In this document: positions 1 through 7,635 of the stretch, piece after piece | Layout: each line of letters begins with the position of its first letter | Numbering within the stretch: the first letter of the stretch is position 1 | Made by a program: the position numbers and the translations under genes | Assembly: GCF_022179085.1 (NCBI RefSeq) | Contig: NZ_BPQE01000011.1 | Coordinates: forward strand, 1-64,000 | Source: Methylobacterium aerolatum | Lineage (GTDB): Bacteria > Pseudomonadota > Alphaproteobacteria > Rhizobiales > Beijerinckiaceae | Direction of reading: 5' to 3' | Length of the DNA: 64,000 nt | The notes under the pieces: generated by a model | What the model was told of the DNA's origin: nothing | Seen by the model: the letters and a program-made list of their open reading frames with translations, nothing else | Databases searched by the model: none

Positions 1-47
1 AAAGTGACGAAATAGGGCGAGCGAGACTCGCCCTATTTCGTCACTTT
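1..47. repeat. Perfect 21-bp inverted repeat (hairpin)
   Basis: Bases 1-21 are exactly complementary to bases 27-47, leaving a 5-nt loop (cgaga). The arms contain GTGACGAA and its complement TTCGTCAC, the same core as the boxes just downstream. There is no clean T-tract after the stem, so a recombination or protein-binding palindrome fits better than an intrinsic terminator. The arm may continue left of the window. Confidence 0.85.
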
Positions 48-48
48 C

Positions 49-81
49 TTCGTGACGATAATTCGTGACAGAATTCGTGAT
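49..81. repeat. Three iteron-like TTCGTGA boxes
   Basis: TTCGTGA occurs at 49, 62 and 74, a spacing of 13 and 12 bp (about one helical turn), next to the 21-bp palindrome that carries the related TTCGTCAC. A further pair (CGTGACGATTTTCGTGACG) lies at 1989-2007, and a partial copy at about 106. The phasing suggests a cooperative binding site for a replication, partition or recombination-directionality protein; that role is inference. Confidence 0.5.
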
Positions 82-495
82 CGCCCACAAGCGGCTGAGA
101 CATTTTTGTGACGATTTTCGTTATAGCTTCGAACCGTCCGGTACAGCTGGGCGAATGCGCGTCGAAATTCATTTCCACTGAAGCGCCGCTCTCAACACGG
201 CGTCCGCAAAGCTGGTCAAGCTCAAACTCCCGTTGTAGCGCGCTGCCCAAGTCGCCGCGCGTACGAGCCGCCTCCGTTCTCCCCGCAGCCAATAATTTCA
301 GGCCGTCATTTTCACTTGGGAATGGGAGACGGACGCAAACCCCCGGTCTCGCTACGGGATCGGAAAACGCCCAGTCATTTCCACTCGCGCTCGGCTAGGG
401 GGGAGTAATGTGATCGCCAGGGAGAGAGCGCGTTGCTCTCGATAGCTGATAACGCCCCGCTTCATTTTCGCCGATCGTCGTACCCGGGCTCGATC

Positions 496-863
496 TCGGC
501 CGGTGGCTTGATTGCGCAGCTGTAAGTGATCCTAACGTGGTTATTTCCAGCGAAAGCCGCCCGCTGGAAATGATAATGCGATTTCCATTTCCGGCAGAGG
601 CGGCCCCTGCTGCCCGTCGATGGAAATGATGAGCGGACCGTCATTTCCAGGGAAGGCGCATCTGCCAATCGCCTCCCGATGCCTAATCCAAGCCGGTGGC
701 TCGATCGCTCAGCTGTAAATGACCTGAGCGTGATCATTCCCATTGGGTTCCGTCCGCTGGAAGTGAAAAAGCGGGCTTCATTTCCAGCGAAAGGCACCCG
801 TGCTGCTGGCCCTGCAAATGAAGATCGAGGCTTCATTTCCAGCGAAGGCGCAAATGAATGACG
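496..863. repeat. Two degenerate ~193-bp tandem repeat units with TCATTTCCA boxes
   Basis: The segment near 496-670 can be aligned end to end with 689-863. Shared landmarks are GCCGGTGGCT, a CAGCTGTAA block, a GCTGGAA box, and TCATTTCCAG followed by GGAAGGCGCA or CGAAGGCGCA. Exact TCATTTCCA boxes lie at 169, 375, 641, 778, 833, 913 and 1118, with inverted copies TGGAAATGA at 565 and 621. Further weaker copies flank the two best units. Divergence between units is considerable, so this is an old repeat array. Confidence 0.6.
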
Positions 864-2107
864 CCGGATCATTTACATCTGCGGATGCGTTTGATCGGCT
901 CCAGAACGAGTTTCATTTCCAGCTGAGGGCACGCTCTGGCGGAGCTTGTGGTAGCACCCTGTGTTTCGCCCTGCGATAAGTTCGTAATACGCCTATAAGG
1001 GGCTGATGGTGCTTGGCTTTTTGCTGGATCCTCGCCTGCATGCGCAGACAAATTCCGGAGCGAATTAAGCTCAATAGAGGGGGCTCACCAACCTCAGTCT
1101 AGTCCAGTGGCAGCAGATCATTTCCACTCGGTCAGCGGCCTCGATCGCCGTCTGGAAGAGTCGTATTTCCCACCCCTGACCGTGGCTCTCCGCGCAGTGA
1201 CATGCTTGTTTCCTATCTCGGTCGCACGCGAACAGGCACGGCCTTCACCGCCAACTCATGGCTGGGAATGTCAGAAGCGTTCGCGGCGCTCGCTCGGATG
1301 GCCCCGGACCCACATCCTGAGGGGCCAGGACGGCCTGAATTTGCCGTGACGGACCATCCCAGGATGACGTCGGTTCTGAACCCTGGATCCCCGATCCAAA
1401 CTCCAAAAACCGGATGGCTCAATTCCTCAGTTTGTTCGCACCCACCTGGGCGCGCGCAATCTGAGTCTCCCAGAAAGACAACGGATCCGCCTACGGCTCA
1501 ATTCCCCAGTTTTTGTGCGGCCCCCCGGACTGCACAAAAGCTGATGTTCCTCAAACGGCGCGGATCTGCCCGCGGATTACCCCCCCAATCTTCGCATCCC
1601 TCACACGGATGCAAAAGTTTGAGCAGGGTCATTCACACCGCTCCGCCCGCCGGACGAACTTCCCTCGGAGGGTCGGATCAAGCCAAGCTTCGGATCCATC
1701 TCGAGGACAACGATGGAAGGCCATGAGCGCGGTCTCACGGGCTCGCGTGATGGAAATGGTTTGCGCTAACTTTTCCCACGGATCTTCTCGAGTTGGCGGG
1801 CTTGGAGCGCCAGGCTAGGCCGCTGTGGGCGGCATCGGAACGGTGGCTGGGTACGACAACTCGAACGGATTGCGGCGTGTGCTGCCACGATCGTCGTCAG
1901 TCGATGCAACGGGGATGTCTGCAAGGCATGTGCGGCGATCCATGTCTTCGGCGATGATGATGGCTGCGGGGACTTTGATCGCCTGAAACGTGACGATTTT
2001 CGTGACGTTGCTCGGCAGCAAAACGAGCCGGAATGACGCTGAAGAAACGACCTCCGCTTAATCTGCGCTGATGCCGAAGTGCCGACCGTTTAAATAATCG
2101 CCGCGAT

Positions 2108-2146
2108 GGCACCATCTACATTACTAGGCGGCAGGCAAATGGTGCC
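2108..2146. repeat. 8-bp inverted repeat upstream of the exo VII-like cassette
   Basis: GGCACCAT (2108-2115) is repeated inverted as ATGGTGCC (2139-2146) across a 23-bp spacer, just before an AT-rich stretch that leads into the cassette. It could be an operator or a weak hairpin. Function unknown. Confidence 0.4.
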
Positions 2147-2432
2147 TTGAGCAACGATTTATTTTTAATTGTATTAGAAATGATTAGCGCTCGATGAAGC
2201 GGTGAAAAGAGGCTTTTAAACAACGGTTGGAAGACTTTCGACGAAAAAACTCACGTTTGGCAGACGCTAAAAATAAAGAACAGCGGCCGCTCGCCGCGCG
2301 ATGGCCGATGATGGGGCACTAGAACGAAAAAGGGTGTCGGCTATCCGACGCAAATCCCGAGAAGGACGAACCAGGGCGCCGACGCGCCATGGGCGCCACG
2401 CTCGCTCCGCTCTACCATCAAGGAACATCATC

Positions 2433-3326
2433 ATGAGTATCATCGTGCCTGTCGGCGCGCACGATTCCGCACGTCCACCATCCTCTGCGGAAGGGCGAGT
2501 AGCGCTGCTGCGGATCCTGCCGGATCGGGCGAAGCCGGGTCTTCGGATCCTGCTGTCCGGAGTTGACCCCGGCGCCCCGAGTTGGGGACACGTCTTCCTG
2601 CGGTAAGATTGGCTCACATCTCTCGGCTGTCTGCTCGATCTCGCCCCGATCAACAATCGACCGGGTGAGCCCGTCCCGATCCGCATCGAGATCGACAACG
2701 ATGCCCGGCTCGGGCCACGCCTCATCGTCTCGGCGAGTGACTGGCCGACCCCGGACCAAGCTGCAGCGGACCTGGAACTGCAACAAGAACTCGAACGCCA
2801 GGGCCTGTGGCGGCGCGGCGGTATGCCTGGCAAGCTGCGCCAGCTCGTCGCCGTCGTACCCCGGGGCGGGGGGCCGCGCTGGGAGGCACTCGCGCCGGGG
2901 CTCAAAACACGCCACCAGAGCCGCATCACCCATCTCACTGAGCGCGAGGTCGATCTCGACGATCCCGACGCGGTCCGCGATACGCTGCGTGATGCTGCGG
3001 ACTATGTGCACTGGGCCGGCGCAGATGCCGTCCTGATCGTCACCGGCGACCGGCGGATCGGATCACGCACATTCAGCGATCGGCGGGTTGTTGAGGCGGC
3101 GTGCGCGATCGGCGCACCGCTTCTGACACTGGCTGGCCCCGTGCCGACGCCGATCGATCGGCTCGCTTGGCGATCGTCGCCAATCCCCGGCGTTGTCGAG
3201 TCCGCGATCACGGAGATCCTGCGCGGGGAACTCGAGCGTGCCGACCGTCACCGGCTCGATCGCATCGCTGCGGCCATGGTTCAGGGCCGCCCAGACGATG
3301 ACGCCACTGCCGACGCGCCATTCTGA
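2433..3326 (+). pseudogene. Degenerate exonuclease VII large-subunit-like gene with an in-frame stop
   Basis: The likely start is ATG 2433, preceded by AAGGA eight bases upstream. The frame runs to a TAA at 2604-2606 and continues in the same frame, with coding-like codon use, to 3326 (297 codons in all). The last ~170 residues align by eye with the middle of XseA and with the neighbouring gene: LWRRGG, then DAVLIVTGD in place of the RGGGS block, then LLTLAGPVPTPIDRL in place of the GHETD block, then a SSPIPGVVES stretch matching APTPSAAAE. Both signature motifs are lost, so even an intact product is unlikely to be a nuclease and could be a regulatory paralogue. An internal restart at ATG 2823 would give 167 residues. 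A sequencing error at the TAA cannot be excluded. Confidence 0.5.
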
Positions 3327-3415
3327 TCGGTCTTAGCCCGGACGTCCCTGTCCGGGCGGACCTCGGTGCAGTCACCCCATCCCAATGACTTTCTGCAATC
3401 AACCCGACTGAGCTC

Positions 3416-4771
3416 ATGCGCATCCATCTCTTCGACACGACCAGAGTTCCGCCAGCCGATCCCCCATCGGACAGACCGACGGACGACACCTCGCCACCAC
3501 CCGATTCCGCCCCACCGATCCTCGATGTCCGCGAGGTCTGGGCGCGGGCCGGAAGCGCAGTGCGCACCAGCCTGCCGCGCTCCCTGCAACTCACCGCTAC
3601 TGTCACGTGGATGCAGTTACGCGGCCACAACAGCTGTGAGCTCGAACTCAGTCCGAGCCACGGTGTCTCCAGCAATCTGTCGCTGCGCCTGCGCGCTCAC
3701 CTCAGTGTGTCAGCCTATGACGCGATCACCGTCAAACTCGGCCGTCCAGTGGATCTGACGCAACTCGTTCACCGCGACATCACGCTGACGTGCACACCGG
3801 TCTGGTTGCCCGACGGACGCATGCGCCTCACGGTGACAGACATCGGTCCCAACTGGCGGGTGAGCGCCGTCAAGCTCCAACGCGCCCAGGGGCTGGACGC
3901 TCTGGCGCGAGCCGGTCTGCTCGACGCTCAGCGTCGCCTGCCTCAGCCGATCCATCTCGAAAGGATCAGTGTCCTGCATCCCCCTGGCCAAGGCTGGGAA
4001 GACGTCGCCGGGACATTGAGCGCCCTCGAAGGAGCCGGCCTCCTGCAGGTCGACAGCCTTCCCTGCCCATTCGACGGACAGGGGGCGGTCGCGCAGGTGG
4101 TTGAACGTCTCGATGCAGCCGCTGCGCTGCACCGTGGGCGGGAGGATCGGGGCTTAGTCTTGATGGTGCGCGGTGGCGGAAGCCCGGCCCGAGCCCTCGA
4201 TGCGAAGGAGGTCGCCGGGGCGATCGGTACCCTCACCGTCCCGGTGGCGGTCGCGGTCGGCCATCGGACCGATGCGCCGACACTGGCCGACCTGACCGCG
4301 TGGGCAAGTCTCCCGACGCCGAGCGAGGCACGCCATCTCATCCTGACGTTGTTGGAAGGATCAGCGATGCGCGCCGAGGCGGCCTGGAGGCGCCTCACGG
4401 CGTCCCTCGATGATCTCGAGGCAAGACTCCGTCGGACGATGACCGACCGATGCGAGGCTGTCGCGACAGAAGCCGAGGCGTGTCTGGCGGCGGCTGAACG
4501 GCGCACTGAAACAGCGTCGTTTGCCCTCGAACGCGGCCTGGAAAGAGCTTTGGCCGCGCTCAAGCCTGCGGGCAATTCGGGCGTCGTGCCCCCGGCACCG
4601 ATACCAGCGCAACCGATCCCGTCACAGGACGGGCTCGTTCGGCTCACCGACCAAGCCGGTCGACCGGTCGCCGACGCGGCGACGGCATCCGGCCTTCTCA
4701 CCATCACCTTTGGCGACGGCCGGTCGGTCTCGGTCCGCGTCGAACCACTCGATCCCATCACCATGCACTGA
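3416..4771 (+). CDS. Exonuclease VII large subunit-like protein (XseA family), island-borne
   Basis: This 451-residue protein has the XseA layout. After a proline-rich leader, an OB-fold-like DNA-binding region starts near residue 35 (ILDVREVWARAG). The catalytic-domain signatures follow: VRGGGS near residue 247, VGHRTD in place of the usual GHETD near residue 280, and LPTPSEA for the usual APTPSAA. A helical, probably coiled-coil tail spans residues ~310-385, and a short C-terminal domain ends the protein. Exo VII degrades single-stranded DNA from both ends as a complex of one large and several small subunits. The small-subunit-like gene begins 14 bp downstream and a degenerate paralogue ends 90 bp upstream. 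The chromosomal xseA would be a separate gene, so this is probably an accessory version; its activity is unproven. Confidence 0.7.
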   Translation: MRIHLFDTTRVPPADPPSDRPTDDTSPPPDSAPPILDVREVWARAGSAVRTSLPRSLQLTATVTWMQLRGHNSCELELSPSHGVSSNLSLRLRAHLSVSAYDAITVKLGRPVDLTQLVHRDITLTCTPVWLPDGRMRLTVTDIGPNWRVSAVKLQRAQGLDALARAGLLDAQRRLPQPIHLERISVLHPPGQGWEDVAGTLSALEGAGLLQVDSLPCPFDGQGAVAQVVERLDAAAALHRGREDRGLVLMVRGGGSPARALDAKEVAGAIGTLTVPVAVAVGHRTDAPTLADLTAWASLPTPSEARHLILTLLEGSAMRAEAAWRRLTASLDDLEARLRRTMTDRCEAVATEAEACLAAAERRTETASFALERGLERALAALKPAGNSGVVPPAPIPAQPIPSQDGLVRLTDQAGRPVADAATASGLLTITFGDGRSVSVRVEPLDPITMH

Positions 4772-4785
4772 CCCTGGAGAATGCG

Positions 4786-5019
4786 ATGACCTCTGAGATT
4801 AAAACGACCGAACCGCTGTCATTCTGCGCGGCTCTGGTACGGCTGGACGAACTTGCGCAGGACATGCGTTTAGGAAACCTCGACGAGCGCCTCGCGCGGC
4901 TGGCCGAGGATGTCGCTGAAGCGCATCGGCTCAAGCACATCTTGCTCGACCGGGCGGCCGAGGTCCGCGAAGCGATCGCGTCCCTGCGTGGTACCGCTCG
5001 GCCGCCGCGTCCGGCCTAG
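4786..5019 (+). CDS. Exonuclease VII small subunit-like protein (XseB family)
   Basis: The product has 77 residues, the usual XseB size. It starts LSFCAALVRLDELAQDM, matching the SFEEALAELEEIV opening of XseB. A helix resembling the LEESLELYEEGVRL segment (LDERLARLAEDVAEAHRL) and a second helix follow, giving the two-helix shape of the family. ATG 4786 is preceded by GGAG six bases upstream and lies 14 bp after the XseA-like stop, so the two genes are almost certainly cotranscribed. XseB subunits wrap the long helices of XseA and are needed for activity. The gene is tail-to-tail with a minus-strand frame that ends at 5016. Confidence 0.65.
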   Translation: MTSEIKTTEPLSFCAALVRLDELAQDMRLGNLDERLARLAEDVAEAHRLKHILLDRAAEVREAIASLRGTARPPRPA

Positions 5020-5378
5020 AGATTGTCACGGACTGCAGCGAAGCTTTCGGCCATGCGGAGGAGCAGGACGCCGAGGGCGACGAGCTGCAGTCCGGACAAA
5101 GCGGCGGGCAAGCGTTCGTGGTACCGAGCCGACAGCGCCCATTCTTCATCGCTGGCATCAAATGGAGAGGCGCGACGGGATTGCATCCATAAAAACTGGC
5201 GCAGGTCCGTCACAGCCTCCAACCTCAATGGCACCACCCTCCCAGCGAAGCGTTTCAAGACTGCGAGAGAGGCAAGGGGCGAGCGTGCTCCTCGATCGCG
5301 CGCGGTATGCCTATACGGACAAACCCGAGAAGAAGCTCGGCACTGCAAGAGCCGCACTCCCTCGAGAGGGCATCTCAC
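5016..5378 (-). CDS. Hypothetical protein, 120 aa
   Basis: No family is recognised. The C-terminal two thirds look coding (VLKRFAGRVVPLRLEAVTDL, then an acidic stretch and a hydrophobic LVALGVLLLRM segment), while the first ~30 residues are less convincing. It starts six bases after the stop of the HTH gene at 5385 and would form an operon with it. Its stop overlaps the end of the XseB-like gene by four bases on the opposite strand. An overlapping plus-strand frame of similar length has poorer composition. Existence is uncertain. Confidence 0.4.
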   Translation of the reverse strand: MRCPLEGVRLLQCRASSRVCPYRHTARDRGARSPLASLAVLKRFAGRVVPLRLEAVTDLRQFLWMQSRRASPFDASDEEWALSARYHERLPAALSGLQLVALGVLLLRMAESFAAVRDNL

Positions 5379-5384
5379 CCACGC

Positions 5385-5612
5385 TCACTCTGCGGATTTG
5401 TGCGACTTCCTGCTGCGAGCCAACAAGCGTTGCTCGCACTCCGCGAGGTCGAAGCGAACGACATTGCCGATGGCTATGCACGGTCGGATGACGCCGTCGC
5501 GGTGATACCAGTTTTTGACCGTCGAGCGCGACACCCCGAAATGAGCGGCGAGGTCGTCGATCGTCACGATTGTTGAGGACGAGTTGGACGCGCTGATGTC
5601 ACGCTTGACCAT
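5385..5612 (-). CDS. Helix-turn-helix DNA-binding protein, AlpA/excisionase-like
   Basis: This 75-residue protein carries a winged-helix/MerR-type HTH near residues 17-60: VTIDDLAAHFGVSRSTVKNW, followed by a wing-like segment ending VVRFDLAECEQRLL. This pattern is typical of AlpA and Xis proteins that control excision of integrated elements or act as small repressors. It lies inside the island and faces the exo VII-like cassette. An upstream ATG at 5657 would add 15 residues without similarity, so the start at 5612 is preferred. A role in excision of this element or in repressing the cassette is inference. Confidence 0.65.
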   Translation of the reverse strand: MVKRDISASNSSSTIVTIDDLAAHFGVSRSTVKNWYHRDGVIRPCIAIGNVVRFDLAECEQRLLARSRKSHKSAE

Positions 5613-6081
5613 ATCCGTATCCGCGGGCGCACGTCCACTGCCCGCACGAGCGAGCATCAGACGACAGGGTGCCAGCAGACTACGGGTGGCTGATACGATC
5701 CTGCCGGATCGCTCCGTAGAATAGCCTCGGGTCGCAGCTTAGGAATTTATCCGCAATACCGATTTTGTCTCGCACGCTACCAGGCGCCTTTTGCCGAGGC
5801 ACCTCGAGAAACGGCCACATTGGGCAAGACACCATATTCGCCTCCATCGCGTATCACGACAGATAAGCTCTGTTGCCTTGATCGTGGTTCGTAACAGTAG
5901 GATTGAGGGCCGCCATGCCTCCAGTTCGGCGATTCCGCCGTATCACGTTCCCCGTTTGCCTAGCGGTCACGTGACACTGTAGTCACTTCCAATAGATAGA
6001 GCTTATGGGAATTCGCTAACCAGTCAAGCTGCTGCCGGGCGAGATCGCATGGCGGGGCCTACCGGACTTCTACGTAGGGTA
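5613..6081. other. Intergenic stretch without a recognisable gene
   Basis: About 470 bp between the HTH gene and the integrase contain no convincing reading frame. A perfect 10-bp palindrome, GTCACGTGAC, lies at 5966-5975. The stretch should include the promoter of the HTH gene and any sequence downstream of the integrase. Confidence 0.5.
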
Positions 6082-7368
6082 TCAGAGCGGTCGCCGGCCT
6101 CTGACCTCGTCCAGCACACTTTGTGGCACGACCTCGCCCTGGATGACGAACGGATTGCGCTTTGGGTCGATGCGACCTGCCAAGTAATCCGCCCAATCCG
6201 TCATGAGACGCCGGCGCTTCTCGAGGAGATGGCCGCGGTTGTACGCTCTCACCGTTTCATCGCCCACGAGATGGCCCAGGGCTTTTTCGGCCAGTGCCGC
6301 TTCGTGGAAGGTTGCAGAATCCACCCACGTCCGGAACGTGGCACGGAAACCGTGGGTCGTGACGTACACCCCCATGCGCTCACGGCAGTGCTCAAGCGCC
6401 GTCAGCGACAGAGGCCTGAGCCTCTGGCTGGGGAACAGCAGCTCATCGTCAGCCTTCGTGATCCTTAGGCCTTCGACCCGGTCGAGGATCTCAATGGCTC
6501 GGTCGCACAGTGGAACGATGTGGTCTTCGCTGGTGTGTCGAGCGCCCTTGCGCCCCTTCATTCGCTCTGCAGAGATCGTCCACGTTCGCGCGCTTCGGTT
6601 CACCTCGCCCCACGTGGCGGTGACGCCGACGGTGGGGCGTAATGCGGTGAGGATAATCCACTCGAGTACCAGGGCACTCATCGAGTCCGTCGCGCGCATG
6701 CGGGTCATGAACGAGGGGATCTCGGCATGATCCATCGCCTTGAAGTGCCCACGGACGAGCTTGGGCTTGGCGGGGAAAACGTTATCCAGATTGTCCCGCC
6801 AGGCAGCAGGGTTCTCCCCTGTTCTGAAGCCGCGAGTCTTGGCCATGGACAGGATCGCCTCGATCCGCCCACGGACGCGCTTCGCTGTTTCGGGCAGTTG
6901 GTGCCAGATCGGATCAAGAACTGCGATCACCGCATTCGCATCGATGGCATCCACGCGCTGATCCATCAAGGAAGCCGCATGGGTCTTTAGACTCGCGCGC
7001 CATTGCGGTGCGCTCTTGCGGCTCTTCCACAGCTCCTCATTACGAGCGATGTGGTCGTCCATCGCTTCACGGAATGTTGGAACCCTAACCGCCTTGGCTG
7101 ACGCCTCTCGCTGATTGAGCGGATCGAGCCCCTGTCGAAGCTGAGCGCGGACGCTTTCGGCCGAGGTGCGAGCTGCGGCGAGGGAAAGGCCGTGCGGGCC
7201 GGCACCGCCCAGCCCGAGTTCACGCTGTCGGCCACCGAAGCGATAGCGCATGACCCATTGGCGCGATCCGCCTGGCCGAACGGAGACATAAAGGTTGCCG
7301 CCATCGCTGTGGAGGCCGACCGGCAGGGAGACGATCTGCTTGGCGGTCAGCTTATTGATCGCGGCCAT
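6082..7368 (-). CDS. int: Tyrosine-type site-specific integrase (P4 family)
   Basis: The product (428 residues from ATG 7368) catalyses integration and excision of the element. The N-terminal region (LTAKQIVSLPVGLHSDGGNL) is the DUF4102 arm-binding domain of P4-like integrases; a core-binding region precedes the C-terminal catalytic domain. Catalytic residues visible are the first Arg in ILTALRPT, the His-Arg pair in THGFRATF, the His in ALGHLVGDE and the Tyr nucleophile in VRAYNRG. ATG 7368 has GGAG seven bases upstream; an ATG at 7407 would add 13 residues of no family similarity. The gene start lies about 160 bp from the 3' end of tRNA-Ser, the classic position for an integrase that recombines at that tRNA. 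Confidence 0.9.
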   Translation of the reverse strand: MAAINKLTAKQIVSLPVGLHSDGGNLYVSVRPGGSRQWVMRYRFGGRQRELGLGGAGPHGLSLAAARTSAESVRAQLRQGLDPLNQREASAKAVRVPTFREAMDDHIARNEELWKSRKSAPQWRASLKTHAASLMDQRVDAIDANAVIAVLDPIWHQLPETAKRVRGRIEAILSMAKTRGFRTGENPAAWRDNLDNVFPAKPKLVRGHFKAMDHAEIPSFMTRMRATDSMSALVLEWIILTALRPTVGVTATWGEVNRSARTWTISAERMKGRKGARHTSEDHIVPLCDRAIEILDRVEGLRITKADDELLFPSQRLRPLSLTALEHCRERMGVYVTTHGFRATFRTWVDSATFHEAALAEKALGHLVGDETVRAYNRGHLLEKRRRLMTDWADYLAGRIDPKRNPFVIQGEVVPQSVLDEVRGRRPL

Positions 7369-7531
7369 GGCGGGGCTCCAGCGGACTGTGCCCAAGCGAT
7401 TGCCCACGCACGACGCGTGTCCTTAGCGATCTCGTTGTGACCGCTCGTAACCACGCTGCTGAAGAATATGGTGCTGTGTCAATGGCTTCGACAACGGGCG
7501 AAGCCGCGCGTATCCCCACGTGTTAGGGGGG

Positions 7532-7559
7532 TGGCGGAGACGGAGGGATTCGAACCCTC
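7532..7559. other. Candidate attachment site (3' part of tRNA-Ser)
   Basis: P4-type integrases usually recombine within the anticodon-to-3' part of a tRNA, leaving the tRNA intact at one end and a direct repeat of its 3' end at the other. The integrase is on the correct side. No second copy of this sequence occurs elsewhere in 1-7531, so the other attachment site must be left of the window. The exact core is not visible. Confidence 0.5.
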
Positions 7560-7623
7560 GATACCCGATTAAGGGTATGCTCATTTAGCAAACGAGTGCC
7601 TTCAGCCTCTCGGCCACGTCTCC
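7532..7623 (-). tRNA. tRNA-Ser (anticodon GCU)
   Basis: Read on the minus strand it begins GGAGACGTGG and ends with an encoded CCA (complement at 7532-7534). The anticodon GCT is the complement of 7587-7589. A long variable arm (complementary TACCC/GGGTA stem) marks a class II serine tRNA, and the T-arm GGTTCGAATCC is intact. Its 3' end points to the integrase and is the probable integration site of the island. Confidence 0.96.
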
Positions 7624-7635
7624 GGCGCATCGGTC

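Larger units (their letters stand above)
82..2432. other. Gene-poor, repeat-rich left part of the island
   Basis: No reading frame here has convincing coding character. The short frames present are low-complexity or arise by reading the TCATTTCCA repeats. Base composition is less GC-rich than the core genome, with an AT-rich stretch at about 2155-2275. Besides the repeats listed separately, a short sequence (GGCTCAATTCC[T/C]CAGTTT) occurs at about 1413 and 1496. The stretch looks like decayed mobile DNA. A 68-codon minus-strand frame at 1815-2021 is the least unlikely gene but has no recognisable family. Confidence 0.6.

Noticed and set aside
1-47. The left-edge hairpin as an intrinsic terminator
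   Set aside because: No T-tract follows the stem and no gene ends there within the window.
462-872. A 136-codon minus-strand frame through the repeat region
   Set aside because: Its sequence is generated by reading the repeated TGGAAATGA boxes (recurrent LEM and SSF motifs); no family, no ribosome site, arginine/serine-rich.
1815-2021. A 68-codon minus-strand frame starting MLPSNVTKIVT
   Set aside because: Possible but unsupported: no recognised domain, overlaps another frame of equal length, and its start reads through the iteron-like repeat.
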